This document shows, one piece after another, positions 17,428 through 25,960 of a stretch of 64,000 nt of DNA; position 1 is the first letter of the stretch; each line of letters opens with the position of its first letter. The position numbers and the translations under genes are program-made. This stretch comes from JAICUY01 sp963716585 (lineage in GTDB: Bacteria > Chloroflexota > Limnocylindria > QHBO01), in NCBI GenBank assembly GCA_963716585.1, contig CAVQTN010000002.1, positions 372,001 to 436,000 of the forward strand. Direction: 5' to 3'. The notes under the pieces are model-generated. The model saw only the letters and a program-made list of their open reading frames with translations. It did no database searches and was not told the origin of the DNA.

Positions 17428-17437
17428 GATGACGGTG

Positions 17438-18782
17438 TCAATGGAGCGGGAGCAGCACCCCCGGGTTGAGGATGTTGCCCGGGTCGAGCGCGCGCTTGAT
17501 GGCCCGCATGGCCGCGATGTCGGCAGCTCCCCGGTCCCGCTCCAGCCAGGCGGCCTTGGCGAGGCCGATCCCGTGCTCGGCGCTGATGCTCCCGCCCATC
17601 TCGACCACGAGCTGCAGCACGACGTCGTCGGCGGTTTCGTCGTCCGCGGCCGGACCAAGCACGTTGACGTGCAGGTTCGCCTCGGCGAGGTGGCCGTACA
17701 AGATCAGGCGCGCACCCGGCACCTGGGTCCCCAGCGCCGGACCAATGCGCGAGATGAACTCCCCCAACCGCGCCGGCGGGAGCGACACATCGAGCTTGTG
17801 GACGATGCCGGCCGCCGCGATCGCCTCGGTGTGCCGCTCCCGCAGCTCCCACAGCCGGCGCCGGCCGGCCGCGTCGGTCGCCAGCAGCACGTCGTCCCGT
17901 TCGCCGAGAAGGGCAACCAGCTCGTGGGTCGGGTCGTGGCGTGCGGCAACCTCGAGCAGCAGGTAGGCGCCGTGCGGGCCGGAGAATGGCCGGGCCGCGC
18001 CCGTGTGGGCCACCACCAGTGAGAGACCCTGCTCGAAGAACAGCTCGGCCGCCATCAGGGAGGCCAGCTCGCGCCGCGCGACGTCGACGACCGCGATGGC
18101 CGCCTCGGCCGACGGCAACGCCAGCAGGGCCGTCGCGCGCGCCGGCAGCGGCGGCACGAGGGCCAGCCGAGCGCCGGTGATGATCGCCCAGGGTTCCCTC
18201 ACTGCCGCACAGCAGGCCGGCCAGGTCGTAGCCGGTGTTGTCCTTGCGCAGCCCCGCCAGCCGGCTGACGATTGATCCGTCGGCGAGCACCGCCTCCACG
18301 CCGAGCAGCTGCGAGCGCATGGCGCCGTGACGCAGGACATTGAGACCACCCGCGTTGGTGGCGATCATGCCGCCGATCGTCGCCGAGTCGCGCGCGCCGA
18401 GGTCGACGCCGAATCCCCACTCGGCAGCCGCCGCGTGGGACTGCAGGCCGGCCAGCGTCAGGCCGGCGCCGACCGTCACGGCGCCAGCGTCGACTGGCTC
18501 CAGCGAACGCAGCCGTCCCAGGCTGAGCACCACCTCGCCGCCGCGTGGTACCGAGCCGCCGACCAGGCCGGTGTTGCCGCCCTGCGGCACGATCGGCACG
18601 CCGGCATCGGCGCAGCAGCGCACCACCTCGGCGATCTCCTCGGTCGAGCCGGGACGCACGACCGCCAGCGCGGAGCCCGAGAAGCGTCGCGTCCAGTCCG
18701 TTTCGTAACCGGCCTTGCGGTCCGCATCGGTCAGGACATGCGCGTCACCGACGATCGTGCGCAGCTCGCTGAGCAGGCCCAT
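17438..18782 (-). CDS. FAD-linked oxidase (GlcD / D-2-hydroxyacid dehydrogenase family), frameshifted
   Basis: About 447 residues when repaired. The N-terminal FAD-binding domain has VPQGGNTGLVGGSVP near residue 68 and DSATIGGMIATNAGG near 130. The C-terminal part ends with GGSISAEHGIGLAK near 405 and the family ending LDPGNILNPG. Members oxidise D-lactate, glycolate or D-2-hydroxyglutarate and pass electrons on. The frame breaks at 18187-18189, where CCC instead of CC on the plus strand adds one base; GSEGTL then continues as AIITGARLAL. The start lies seven bases after a CAGGAT element. Confidence 0.8.
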
Positions 18783-18788
18783 CGGTCA

Positions 18789-18809
18789 ATCCTGACATGC
18801 GCGTAGACT
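18789..18809. promoter_or_regulatory. divergent pair of -10 elements between the FAD oxidase and MOSC genes
   Basis: On the minus strand CAGGAT (18794 to 18789) ends seven bases before ATG 18782; on the plus strand TAGACT (18804-18809) ends eight bases before GTG 18817. Both messages should be leaderless, and the two elements are only nine bases apart, so the polymerases would compete for the same site. Confidence 0.5.
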
Positions 18810-18816
18810 CTCGGGC

Positions 18817-19287
18817 GTGATTTCAAACGGTCGCGTGGCGCACGTCAACGTGTCGCCCGGCGGGGTGCCGAAGCTATCCATCGACGGCACCTGGGTGGGG
18901 CGTCTCGGCCTGGAGGGCGACGGCCACACCGAGCCGGAGCCGATGCACGGCGGTCCCGACCAGGCGGTCTCGCTCTACTCGGTCGAGAGCATCGCGCGCG
19001 TCGCGGCCGACGGGCACCAGGCGTTCCCCGGCGCCTTCGGCGAGAACCTGACGCTCGATGGCATCGAGATGGGGTCGCTGGCTGCCGGCGACCGGCTGGC
19101 GGTCGGCGAGGCGTTGGTCCTCGAGATCACCAAGCATGCGCAACCATGCCAGACGATCGCCCACTGGTTCGTGGAGGGGCGCATCGGGCGCATCAGTGGC
19201 AAGACCCATCCCCAGGATGCGCGCTGGTACGCACGTGTTCTGGTCGAGGGCCGCGTGCGGACCGACGACGCCGTCCGCCGCATCTGA
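18817..19287 (+). CDS. MOSC domain protein
   Basis: 156 residues, the size of stand-alone MOSC proteins (YiiM/MOSC group). Visible features are the glycine-rich start GGVPKLSIDG, the GGPDQAVSLYS block near residue 48, GENLTLDG near 75 and the conserved cysteine in AQPCQTI near 108, which receives sulfur or binds the molybdenum cofactor in this family. Members handle Mo-cofactor sulfur or reduce N-hydroxylated compounds. It has its own leaderless promoter and no cofactor genes beside it. Confidence 0.88.
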   Translation: MISNGRVAHVNVSPGGVPKLSIDGTWVGRLGLEGDGHTEPEPMHGGPDQAVSLYSVESIARVAADGHQAFPGAFGENLTLDGIEMGSLAAGDRLAVGEALVLEITKHAQPCQTIAHWFVEGRIGRISGKTHPQDARWYARVLVEGRVRTDDAVRRI

Positions 19288-19302
19288 GGGGCGCGCCGCC
19301 AG

Positions 19303-21225
19303 TCATCCCGCGGTCTGGCGTTCCAGCTCGCGGCCGCGTTCTCGGGTGAGGCTCAGCACGCGCCCGACGGCCTGCTCCAGCGATTCGCGGTCGTACCCGC
19401 CGCGGTACAGGACTTCGTTGACGAAGAAGGTCGGAGTGCCGGCCACGCCGGCCTCTTCCGCGCTGTTCACGTCCTGTGCCACGCGCGGCGCCAGGCGGGC
19501 GGTCCGCAGGTCGCGCTCGAAGCGCTCCGCGTCGAGCTGGAGCTCCGCGGCGTAGCGGACCAGGTCGGCGAACTGCAGCGCGTCCTGGTGCAGGAACAGC
19601 AGGTCATGCATCGGCCAGAACGCGCCCTGCGCAGCGGCCGCTTCCGCCGCCTCCGCGGCGAGCGCCGCGTTGGGGTGGACGTCGGGCAGCGGCAGATGCC
19701 GGAAGACGAACCGCAGCTCGCCGTCGAACGTGTCGAGCAGCTCGCGCACGCCCGGCGCGGCGCGGCCGCAGTGCGGGCACTCGTAGTCTCCGTACTCGAC
19801 GAGCGTGACCGGCGCATCGGCGGGTCCGCGGATATGGTCGCGGACGAGATCGACCGGTTCCGTCAGGTCCGGGAGCGGCAGCGAGGTTCGGGCTTCCGCC
19901 CGGCGGCGCCATTCGCCCGGGAGCAGCGATACGGCGTGGAACAGGGTGATGCTCAACACGGCCGCCACGAGGGATGCCGCCAGGATCCCGAGCTTTGCCT
20001 GGTCCAGGAGCGCCCCGTTGTAGCTGAGCCCTCCGATCAGGAGCGACATGGTGAACCCAATGCCGGCCACCGACGATGCGGCGATGAGGGACGGCCAACC
20101 GACGGCCAGCGGCGCGCCACCGAGCCAGCGCCGCGACGCAAGCCAGGCGCCGGCCGGGATTCCCAAGGTCTTGCCCACGACGAGACCCCCGACGATGCCG
20201 AGCACCAGGGACGATCGCAGTGCGCTGCCCAGGAGCTCCGGACTGAGGTCGAGCCCCGCATTGGCAAGGGCAAAGAGCGGGATGATGACGAAGCTGCTCC
20301 ACGGATGGAGCGCATGCTGGAGGCGCTCGTTGGGCGAAAGCGCCATGGTGATGTGACGGGCCGCCCTGCGTGCCAGGTCCGGACTGGGCCGCTGGCGGAA
20401 TGCGCGCGTCGTGCCGGTGGCCAGCTCCAGCGAGGCGCGGCTGGGCGGATACGCGCTGGTGAGCAGTCCGACGGCGACGCCGGCGACGGTGGGATGCACT
20501 CCCGCCGTGGACGCCGCGAGCCACGCGCCGAGCGCGAGCAGGAGGTACACCTCCGAGCGCTCCACCCCACGCCATCGCAAGGCGGCCATCAATGCCAGCA
20601 GCGCCACGCCGATTGCCAGCGCGGCGAGGTTGACATCGGCGGTATACGCGATCGCGATGACGATCACCGCAGCGACGTCGTCCACGATGACCAGGGTCAG
20701 CAGGAAGGTCCGCAGCCGAAATGAGCTTCGCCTGCCCACCAGGGCCAGCACGCCAACCGCGAAGGCGGTGTCGGTGGCCATCACCATCGCCCATCCGCGC
20801 GAGGCCTCTGCCGTCGGGTTGAACGCCAGGAAGATGAGGACGGGCAACGCCATCCCGCCCACCGCCGCGATCACCGGCACGGCCAGCCGGCGGCGTTCGC
20901 GGAACTCGCCCATATCGAACTCGCGCCGAACCTCGAGGCCGATGAGCAGGAAGAACACGGCCATCAGCCCGTCGTTCACCCAGCCCCGCAGGTCGTGGGC
21001 AAGGACGAAGTCGCCGAGCCGAAGCGACAGCTGAGATCCCCACAGCGCGTCGTAGCCGCCTCCCCACGGAGAGTTGGCCCACAGCAGTGCGGCGACCGTG
21101 GCGACCAGCAGGACGACGGCGCCGCCGGCCTCGGTGTGGAGGAAGCTGCGCACCGCGGCGAGGTGCTGCCGCGCCGGTGTCTGGGCCGACTCGATGCGGG
21201 TCGAGCCGGTTGGTCGGAGGGTCAC
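19303..21225 (-). CDS. nhaA: Na+/H+ antiporter NhaA fused to a DsbA-like thioredoxin domain
   Basis: 640 residues. Residues about 25-430 are an NhaA antiporter with roughly twelve membrane segments; the ion-binding pair lies in LVIVDDVAAV, and ATDTAFAVG precedes it. From about 440 to 625 the protein continues as a DsbA/DsbG-type thioredoxin fold with redox motif CPHC in YGDYECPHCGR and cis-Pro in VAGTPTFFVN. Fusions of this kind are known in actinobacteria; the thioredoxin part should face outside the membrane and may protect or regulate the carrier. The GTG start follows a TACCTT element by exactly seven bases. Confidence 0.92.
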   Translation of the reverse strand: MTLRPTGSTRIESAQTPARQHLAAVRSFLHTEAGGAVVLLVATVAALLWANSPWGGGYDALWGSQLSLRLGDFVLAHDLRGWVNDGLMAVFFLLIGLEVRREFDMGEFRERRRLAVPVIAAVGGMALPVLIFLAFNPTAEASRGWAMVMATDTAFAVGVLALVGRRSSFRLRTFLLTLVIVDDVAAVIVIAIAYTADVNLAALAIGVALLALMAALRWRGVERSEVYLLLALGAWLAASTAGVHPTVAGVAVGLLTSAYPPSRASLELATGTTRAFRQRPSPDLARRAARHITMALSPNERLQHALHPWSSFVIIPLFALANAGLDLSPELLGSALRSSLVLGIVGGLVVGKTLGIPAGAWLASRRWLGGAPLAVGWPSLIAASSVAGIGFTMSLLIGGLSYNGALLDQAKLGILAASLVAAVLSITLFHAVSLLPGEWRRRAEARTSLPLPDLTEPVDLVRDHIRGPADAPVTLVEYGDYECPHCGRAAPGVRELLDTFDGELRFVFRHLPLPDVHPNAALAAEAAEAAAAQGAFWPMHDLLFLHQDALQFADLVRYAAELQLDAERFERDLRTARLAPRVAQDVNSAEEAGVAGTPTFFVNEVLYRGGYDRESLEQAVGRVLSLTRERGRELERQTAG

Positions 21226-21231
21226 ACGCGT

Positions 21232-21237
21232 AAGGTA
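21232..21237 (-). promoter_or_regulatory. -10 element TACCTT, leaderless start of nhaA
   Basis: On the minus strand the element ends seven bases before the first base of the GTG start codon at 21225. No -35 sequence or ribosome site is recognisable. Confidence 0.5.
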
Positions 21238-21287
21238 GCGCCTGTGAATCCTGGCGACTCGTCGGCTTTCGGACTCCGCTTGATCAT

Positions 21288-21623
21288 GTGGCGTGCATGC
21301 TGACGATGCAGGCTCGCTTCACCACGGGGGCTGCTGCCGTCATGGCCCGCGACCCGGCGGTCGAGCACGGTCAGATGCTGCATGCGCCGGGTCTCAAGAC
21401 CAGCGGCCGCTTCTTTGCCTTCGCCACGCCGGAAGACATCGTCGCCAAGCTGCCCGCCTCGCGGGTGCAGGAACTGATTGCTTCGGGAATCGGACGCCCG
21501 TGCGTCCTCCGGAGGGCTGCGCCCATGCGGGAGTGGGTCCGCCTCGTTCCCGACAATGACCAAGCCTGCGTGGCGTACCTGATCGAGGCCCGCGACTTCG
21601 TCGCCGCCACGCAGCGGAGGTGA
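21288..21623 (+). CDS. TfoX/Sxy N-terminal-like small protein
   Basis: Up to 111 residues. GLKTSGRFFAF, IVAKLPASRVQELIASG and PMREWVRLV match the pattern of small TfoX_N-like proteins that otherwise read GKVFA, VVKLP and MKEWV. Their function outside competence regulation is unknown. Possible starts are GTG 21288, ATG 21297 and ATG 21306; the longest is given. It is divergent from nhaA and ends 20 bp before malQ. Confidence 0.7.
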   Translation: MACMLTMQARFTTGAAAVMARDPAVEHGQMLHAPGLKTSGRFFAFATPEDIVAKLPASRVQELIASGIGRPCVLRRAAPMREWVRLVPDNDQACVAYLIEARDFVAATQRR

Positions 21624-21643
21624 CCAGGAATGGCCCGCCGGCA

Positions 21644-23455
21644 CTAGCCTGCGCGGCGCAGAACCCTGGCGAGCTGGTTGACGAACGGGTCCGTCTCGAT
21701 CTCCTCGAGTGAGCGCGGCAGGGCCAGCGACCAGTTGGGCGCCTGGTCCGGGGTCGTCCCCGGCAGATTCGGGCGCTCCTCGACGCGCAGCGCATCCTCG
21801 AGCGTGGCGGCCACCAGCAGCGATGCCGACGCGGCCAGGCGGCGATGCGCGGCCAGGATGACGGCATCGGCCTCGCGCGGGTCGGGAGCGATCGACACGA
21901 GCGGTGCTCGCATGCGCCGGAAGCCGGTCGCATCCGGCGCCAGGCCGGCCCGCCGCTGCTGCTCGAGGTCGGCTCCGCTCCACAGGCCGGAAATGGTTGG
22001 CAGATCGTGGGTGGTGACCGCTGCCAGGGCGAGCTCGGGGTAGGCGCCCGGATCAGCCCCTTCGAAGAGCAACAGGCGGTACGAGAGCATGCGGCGCTCG
22101 GCCAGCGTGGCGCGCACTTCGGGCTCGACGGTCCCGAGATCCTCGCCGATGATGACCGCGTTGGCCCGATGCGCCTCGAGCGCCACGATGGCCAGCAGCT
22201 CGTCGGCGGGATAGCGGACGTACGCGCCGGCGGCCGGGTTGTGGCCGGGCAGCACCCACCACTGGCGGAATAGGCCCATGACGTGGTCGATGCGCAATCC
22301 CCCGGCGTGCCGCAGCGACGCGCGGATGGTCTCGATGAACGGCGCATGGCGGGCCTGCTGCAGCCGATGCGGCACGAACGGCGGCAGGTTCCAATCCTGG
22401 CCCGCGGCGTTGAAGGTGTCGGGCGGCGCGCCGACGGTCACGCGCTCGGCCAGCAGGTCCTGCCAGCTCCACGCATCGGCGCCCTCGGGGTCGAAGCCGA
22501 CGGCCACATCGTTGATCAACGGCAGCTCCGCCGCGGCCTCGGCAAGCTGCTCGTCGACGAGCCACTGCAGCCACGCATGGAACGCGACCCTGTCGCCATG
22601 GGCCGCCGCGAATGCGCGAGCGCCGGGTGGCGACCGCAGCTCCTGCGGCCACTCCCGCCAGCGGCCGCCGAACCGCTCCGCGGCGACGCAGAACGTGGCC
22701 CACTCCTCGAGGCCGCGCCCCTGCCCGGCGCGATAGGCCGCGAAGGCGCCTCCACGCGGGGCGTCGCGCCACAGCAGCTCCAGGGCGCGCTCCTTCGCCT
22801 GCCAGGCGCGCGGACGGTCGATCAAGCGCGCGGCGTTGAGCTGGCGCGCCTCGGGTGCCAGGCGGCGCACCTCGTCACCGGCGCCGTGAACCGCCTCCGG
22901 TCGCAGGTAGATCGGATTGCGGAAGCGCCGCGAGCTCGGGAAGTACGGGCTCGGCTCCGGCGTCGGGCCGGGCGCCACCGCGTGCAGCGGGTTCATGATG
23001 CAGAACCCCGCGCCGAGCGTGCGCGACCAGCGCGCCAGCTCCCGCAGGTCGACGAGATCTCCGATGCCCCAGCTCCCTGCCGAGCGGACGGCATACAGCT
23101 GCGCGGTCCAGCCCCAGGCGCGCTCCTCGGGCAGCGGGCATGTCGGCGGTGCCGCGATGAGCAGCAGTTCGCGGTCGTCGCCGATCAGCCGGTGGTAGCC
23201 GTACGGCAGGTCGGCCGGCAGTCGGTCGAGCACGCCCAGCGCGGTGCCGTCCTCGAGGACCAGCTCGCCGACGTCGCGAAGCGGATCGCCGGCCACCACG
23301 AGGCGCACCGGGGACGTCGGACGCGGCTCGCGCGGCTCCACCTGCATCGCTTCGAGGATCCCGCGCTCGACGTCAGGCGCGACCGCGCGCCACTCACCGG
23401 TGGTGCTCAGGAACCCGCGGACGAGGCCCCACTCGGAGGCGGCGCCATCGCTCAT
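21644..23455 (-). CDS. malQ: 4-alpha-glucanotransferase (amylomaltase)
   Basis: 603 residues, GH77. It transfers glucan chains between maltooligosaccharides. Catalytic residues are visible: nucleophile Asp in GGLRIDHVMGLFRQWW near residue 390, acid/base Glu in IIGEDLGTVEPEV near 440, and the stabilising Asp in TTHDLPT near 490; SPYFPSSRRFRNPIYL near 170 is a family signature. The ATG overlaps the treY stop (ATGA), so the two are translated together, linking glycogen or maltodextrin turnover to trehalose. Confidence 0.93.
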   Translation of the reverse strand: MSDGAASEWGLVRGFLSTTGEWRAVAPDVERGILEAMQVEPREPRPTSPVRLVVAGDPLRDVGELVLEDGTALGVLDRLPADLPYGYHRLIGDDRELLLIAAPPTCPLPEERAWGWTAQLYAVRSAGSWGIGDLVDLRELARWSRTLGAGFCIMNPLHAVAPGPTPEPSPYFPSSRRFRNPIYLRPEAVHGAGDEVRRLAPEARQLNAARLIDRPRAWQAKERALELLWRDAPRGGAFAAYRAGQGRGLEEWATFCVAAERFGGRWREWPQELRSPPGARAFAAAHGDRVAFHAWLQWLVDEQLAEAAAELPLINDVAVGFDPEGADAWSWQDLLAERVTVGAPPDTFNAAGQDWNLPPFVPHRLQQARHAPFIETIRASLRHAGGLRIDHVMGLFRQWWVLPGHNPAAGAYVRYPADELLAIVALEAHRANAVIIGEDLGTVEPEVRATLAERRMLSYRLLLFEGADPGAYPELALAAVTTHDLPTISGLWSGADLEQQRRAGLAPDATGFRRMRAPLVSIAPDPREADAVILAAHRRLAASASLLVAATLEDALRVEERPNLPGTTPDQAPNWSLALPRSLEEIETDPFVNQLARVLRRAG

Positions 23456-25911
23456 CGGCGCTCGAGCAGCGCGACCGGAAACGCGGCCAGCAGCTCGGCC
23501 AGCGGCACGCCGCGCGCGACCTGGCGCTCCTGCAGCAGGTCGTGCCAGGCTCCCGCCGGGAGCTGCAGCGTGGTGTCGCCCCACGACGAGAGTCCGGCCG
23601 CCAGGCGCGGCGCGACAACGGCCAGCGAGCGACTGCGCAGGAAGGCGACGACTCGATCGCCCCTCGCGCCCTCGACGGTCAGCGGCTGGTACGAGCCGGC
23701 GAAGGCCTCGGGCCGTTGGTTGCGCAACGCGAGGACGCGCCGAAGCAGCCACAGCTTGGCGAGGCCGTCGCCCGCGCGCTGCCAGGCCTCGGCCGCGGTC
23801 ATGGGCCCGACCTCGTCCAGCAGCCGGCGACGTGCGCCGAAGTCGACGGGCCGGCGGTTGTCCGGGTCGACCAGCGACCGCTCCCACAGCTCGCTGCCCT
23901 GGTAGATGTCCGGCACGCCTGCGGCGGTGAGCCGCAGCAGCAGGAGTGCCAGCGAGGTCCGGCGTGCCGCGTCCTCCAACGTGTCCACGAATGCGGCGAC
24001 CTCGGCGGCGAACGCGGCATCTCGCAGGACGCCGCGAACGAACGCCTCCAGCGCCGCGTCGTAGCGGGCGTTCGGCGCGGTCCAGGTCGTGTAGCGCTTC
24101 GCCTCGTGCGCCGCCTTGCGCATGTAGGCCACGGCCCGCTCGACGGAGATGGGCCAGGCGCCGACGAGCGTCTGGTAGAGCAGGTACTCGACGTTGCGGT
24201 CGGGCAGAGCGTCGGTGCGGTGACGTTCGGCCAGCGCCGACCAGCGCGCCACCGCCGCGCCCCATTCGACGGGGAGCTGCGACAGGAGCGCCAGCCGCGC
24301 CCGAACGTCCTCGCCGCGCTTCGTGTCGTGGGTGGTCCCCGCCAGCATCGTCCGGCGCGACGCCGCCGAGCACCAGGCATGGAACTCGGCGACCGACCGT
24401 CCGAAGCGCCCCGGATCGCCGCCGACCTCGTTGAGCGCCACGAGCCGGTGGTATCGGTAGAAGGCGGTGTCCTCGACGCCCTTGGCCATCGCCGGGTCGC
24501 TGAGCTGCTGGAAGCGCATCGCCAGGTCGCCGCCGCGCTCGCCGCCGGACCGCAGGGTCAGGATCTCCTCGAGGAAGCCGAAGAGCCCGGGATCCAGGTC
24601 GGGCCGATGCCCGCAGGCCTGTGCCACAGCCGCGCGGATGCGCCGCGCATCGGCATCGGTCAATTCGTGGACCTCCGCCCTGGCGTAGGTCCGATACACG
24701 TCGAACGAGGCAAGCACCTCGGTGAGCGCCTCGCGCAGCTCGTGCCGCGTGAAGTCACGATGCCGCCGGTCCGACTCGCAGACGGCGAGGAATCGGGCGG
24801 CCAGCCGGTTGAGGTCGCTGCCCAGCCGATCGTGCAGGACCTGCAGCTTCGACGTCCGCGCGACCTCACCCCACGACGCCGTCTCGCCGGTGAATGACGT
24901 GTACAGCTCGGTGAGTGGCGTCTCGCCGGCCGGGTCCACAAAGAGGCCGAGCGCCAGGTTGGCGAAGTCGTAGCCGGTCGTTCCCTCGATCGGCCAGGCC
25001 TCCGGCAACGCTTCGCCAGTCGCCAGGATCTTCTCGGCCAGCAGCCAGGCATGCGGCACATCGGCGCGCAGCCGCTCGAAATAGCCGGTCGGATCGCGCA
25101 TGCCGTCCGGATGATCCACGCGCAGCCCGTCGACCGCGCCGGCCGCAATCTGGTCCAGGATCAGCGCGTGGGTCGCCTGGTAGACGTCGGCATCTTCCAC
25201 CCGCAGACCGATGAGCGTGTCGACATCGAAGAAGCGGCGGTAGCCGAGGTCGCTCGCCGAGGCGGTCCGGCGCGCCAGGCGCCAGTGCTGCCGCCCGATG
25301 AGCGCGTCGAGCGCCTCCGGATCCGCATTGATGGCTGCCACCCGCTGCGCGACCCCGCCTTCGTCGGCTGACCACGGAACGGTGGCCGGGTCGATCGGGA
25401 ATCGCGCGGCTTCATGCGCGACCTGCAGCTCGCCACCCTCCGAGACGAGCTGCAGCCCCCCGCACTCCAGGACCCGGCCGTAGTGGTCGGGCAGCACCGG
25501 CAGGAGGATCTTGCCGGTCAGGCGCGGCTCGGCCGGCTGCCAGTCGACGTCGAACGCCCGCGCGTGGCGACTCCCTTGTCCGTGCTTCAGGACGTCCCAC
25601 CACCAGCGGTTCTGTGGAACCCCGATCGCCATGTGGTTCGGCACGATGTCGAGCAGCAGTCCCATGCCGTGTGCATGCAGTGCCTCGACGAGCGTCGCGA
25701 AGCCTGCCGCGCCGCCCAGCTCGGCACTGATCGCCGCGTGATCCACGACGTCGTAGCCGTGCGTGCTGCCCGCGACGGCCTGAAGCACCGGGGAGCTGTA
25801 GAGGTGGCTGATCCCGAGGTCGGCCAGGTACGGGACCAGCGCGGCAGCCTCGGCGAAGCGGAACTCCGCCCGAAGTTGCAGCCGGTAGGTGGCCCGCGGC
25901 TCGATCGACAT
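23452..25911 (-). CDS. treY: maltooligosyl trehalose synthase
   Basis: 819 residues, GH13 subfamily 26. It converts the reducing-end glucose of a maltooligosaccharide into a trehalosyl unit by an intramolecular transfer. The start ATYRLQLRAEF is typical, followed by LYSSPVLQA, LDIVPNH near residue 90, the nucleophile Asp in GLRVDHPDG near 255 and the acid Glu in LAEKILATGE near 285. No treZ or glgX is in the window, so free trehalose release needs a gene elsewhere. Transcription probably begins within a base of the ATG (TACGGT element). Confidence 0.93.
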   Translation of the reverse strand: MSIEPRATYRLQLRAEFRFAEAAALVPYLADLGISHLYSSPVLQAVAGSTHGYDVVDHAAISAELGGAAGFATLVEALHAHGMGLLLDIVPNHMAIGVPQNRWWWDVLKHGQGSRHARAFDVDWQPAEPRLTGKILLPVLPDHYGRVLECGGLQLVSEGGELQVAHEAARFPIDPATVPWSADEGGVAQRVAAINADPEALDALIGRQHWRLARRTASASDLGYRRFFDVDTLIGLRVEDADVYQATHALILDQIAAGAVDGLRVDHPDGMRDPTGYFERLRADVPHAWLLAEKILATGEALPEAWPIEGTTGYDFANLALGLFVDPAGETPLTELYTSFTGETASWGEVARTSKLQVLHDRLGSDLNRLAARFLAVCESDRRHRDFTRHELREALTEVLASFDVYRTYARAEVHELTDADARRIRAAVAQACGHRPDLDPGLFGFLEEILTLRSGGERGGDLAMRFQQLSDPAMAKGVEDTAFYRYHRLVALNEVGGDPGRFGRSVAEFHAWCSAASRRTMLAGTTHDTKRGEDVRARLALLSQLPVEWGAAVARWSALAERHRTDALPDRNVEYLLYQTLVGAWPISVERAVAYMRKAAHEAKRYTTWTAPNARYDAALEAFVRGVLRDAAFAAEVAAFVDTLEDAARRTSLALLLLRLTAAGVPDIYQGSELWERSLVDPDNRRPVDFGARRRLLDEVGPMTAAEAWQRAGDGLAKLWLLRRVLALRNQRPEAFAGSYQPLTVEGARGDRVVAFLRSRSLAVVAPRLAAGLSSWGDTTLQLPAGAWHDLLQERQVARGVPLAELLAAFPVALLERR

Positions 25912-25918
25912 CGCGCGG

Positions 25919-25954
25919 ACCGTAGCACGCGGCTCGACTTCGCCCCGCTACCCT
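25919..25954. promoter_or_regulatory. divergent -10 elements between treY and the NhaP-like antiporter
   Basis: Minus strand: TACGGT (25924 to 25919) ends eight bases before ATG 25911. Plus strand: TACCCT (25949-25954) ends exactly seven bases before GTG 25961. The intergenic space is only 49 bp and neither gene has a ribosome site, so both look leaderless. Confidence 0.45.
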
Positions 25955-25960
25955 TTCGGC

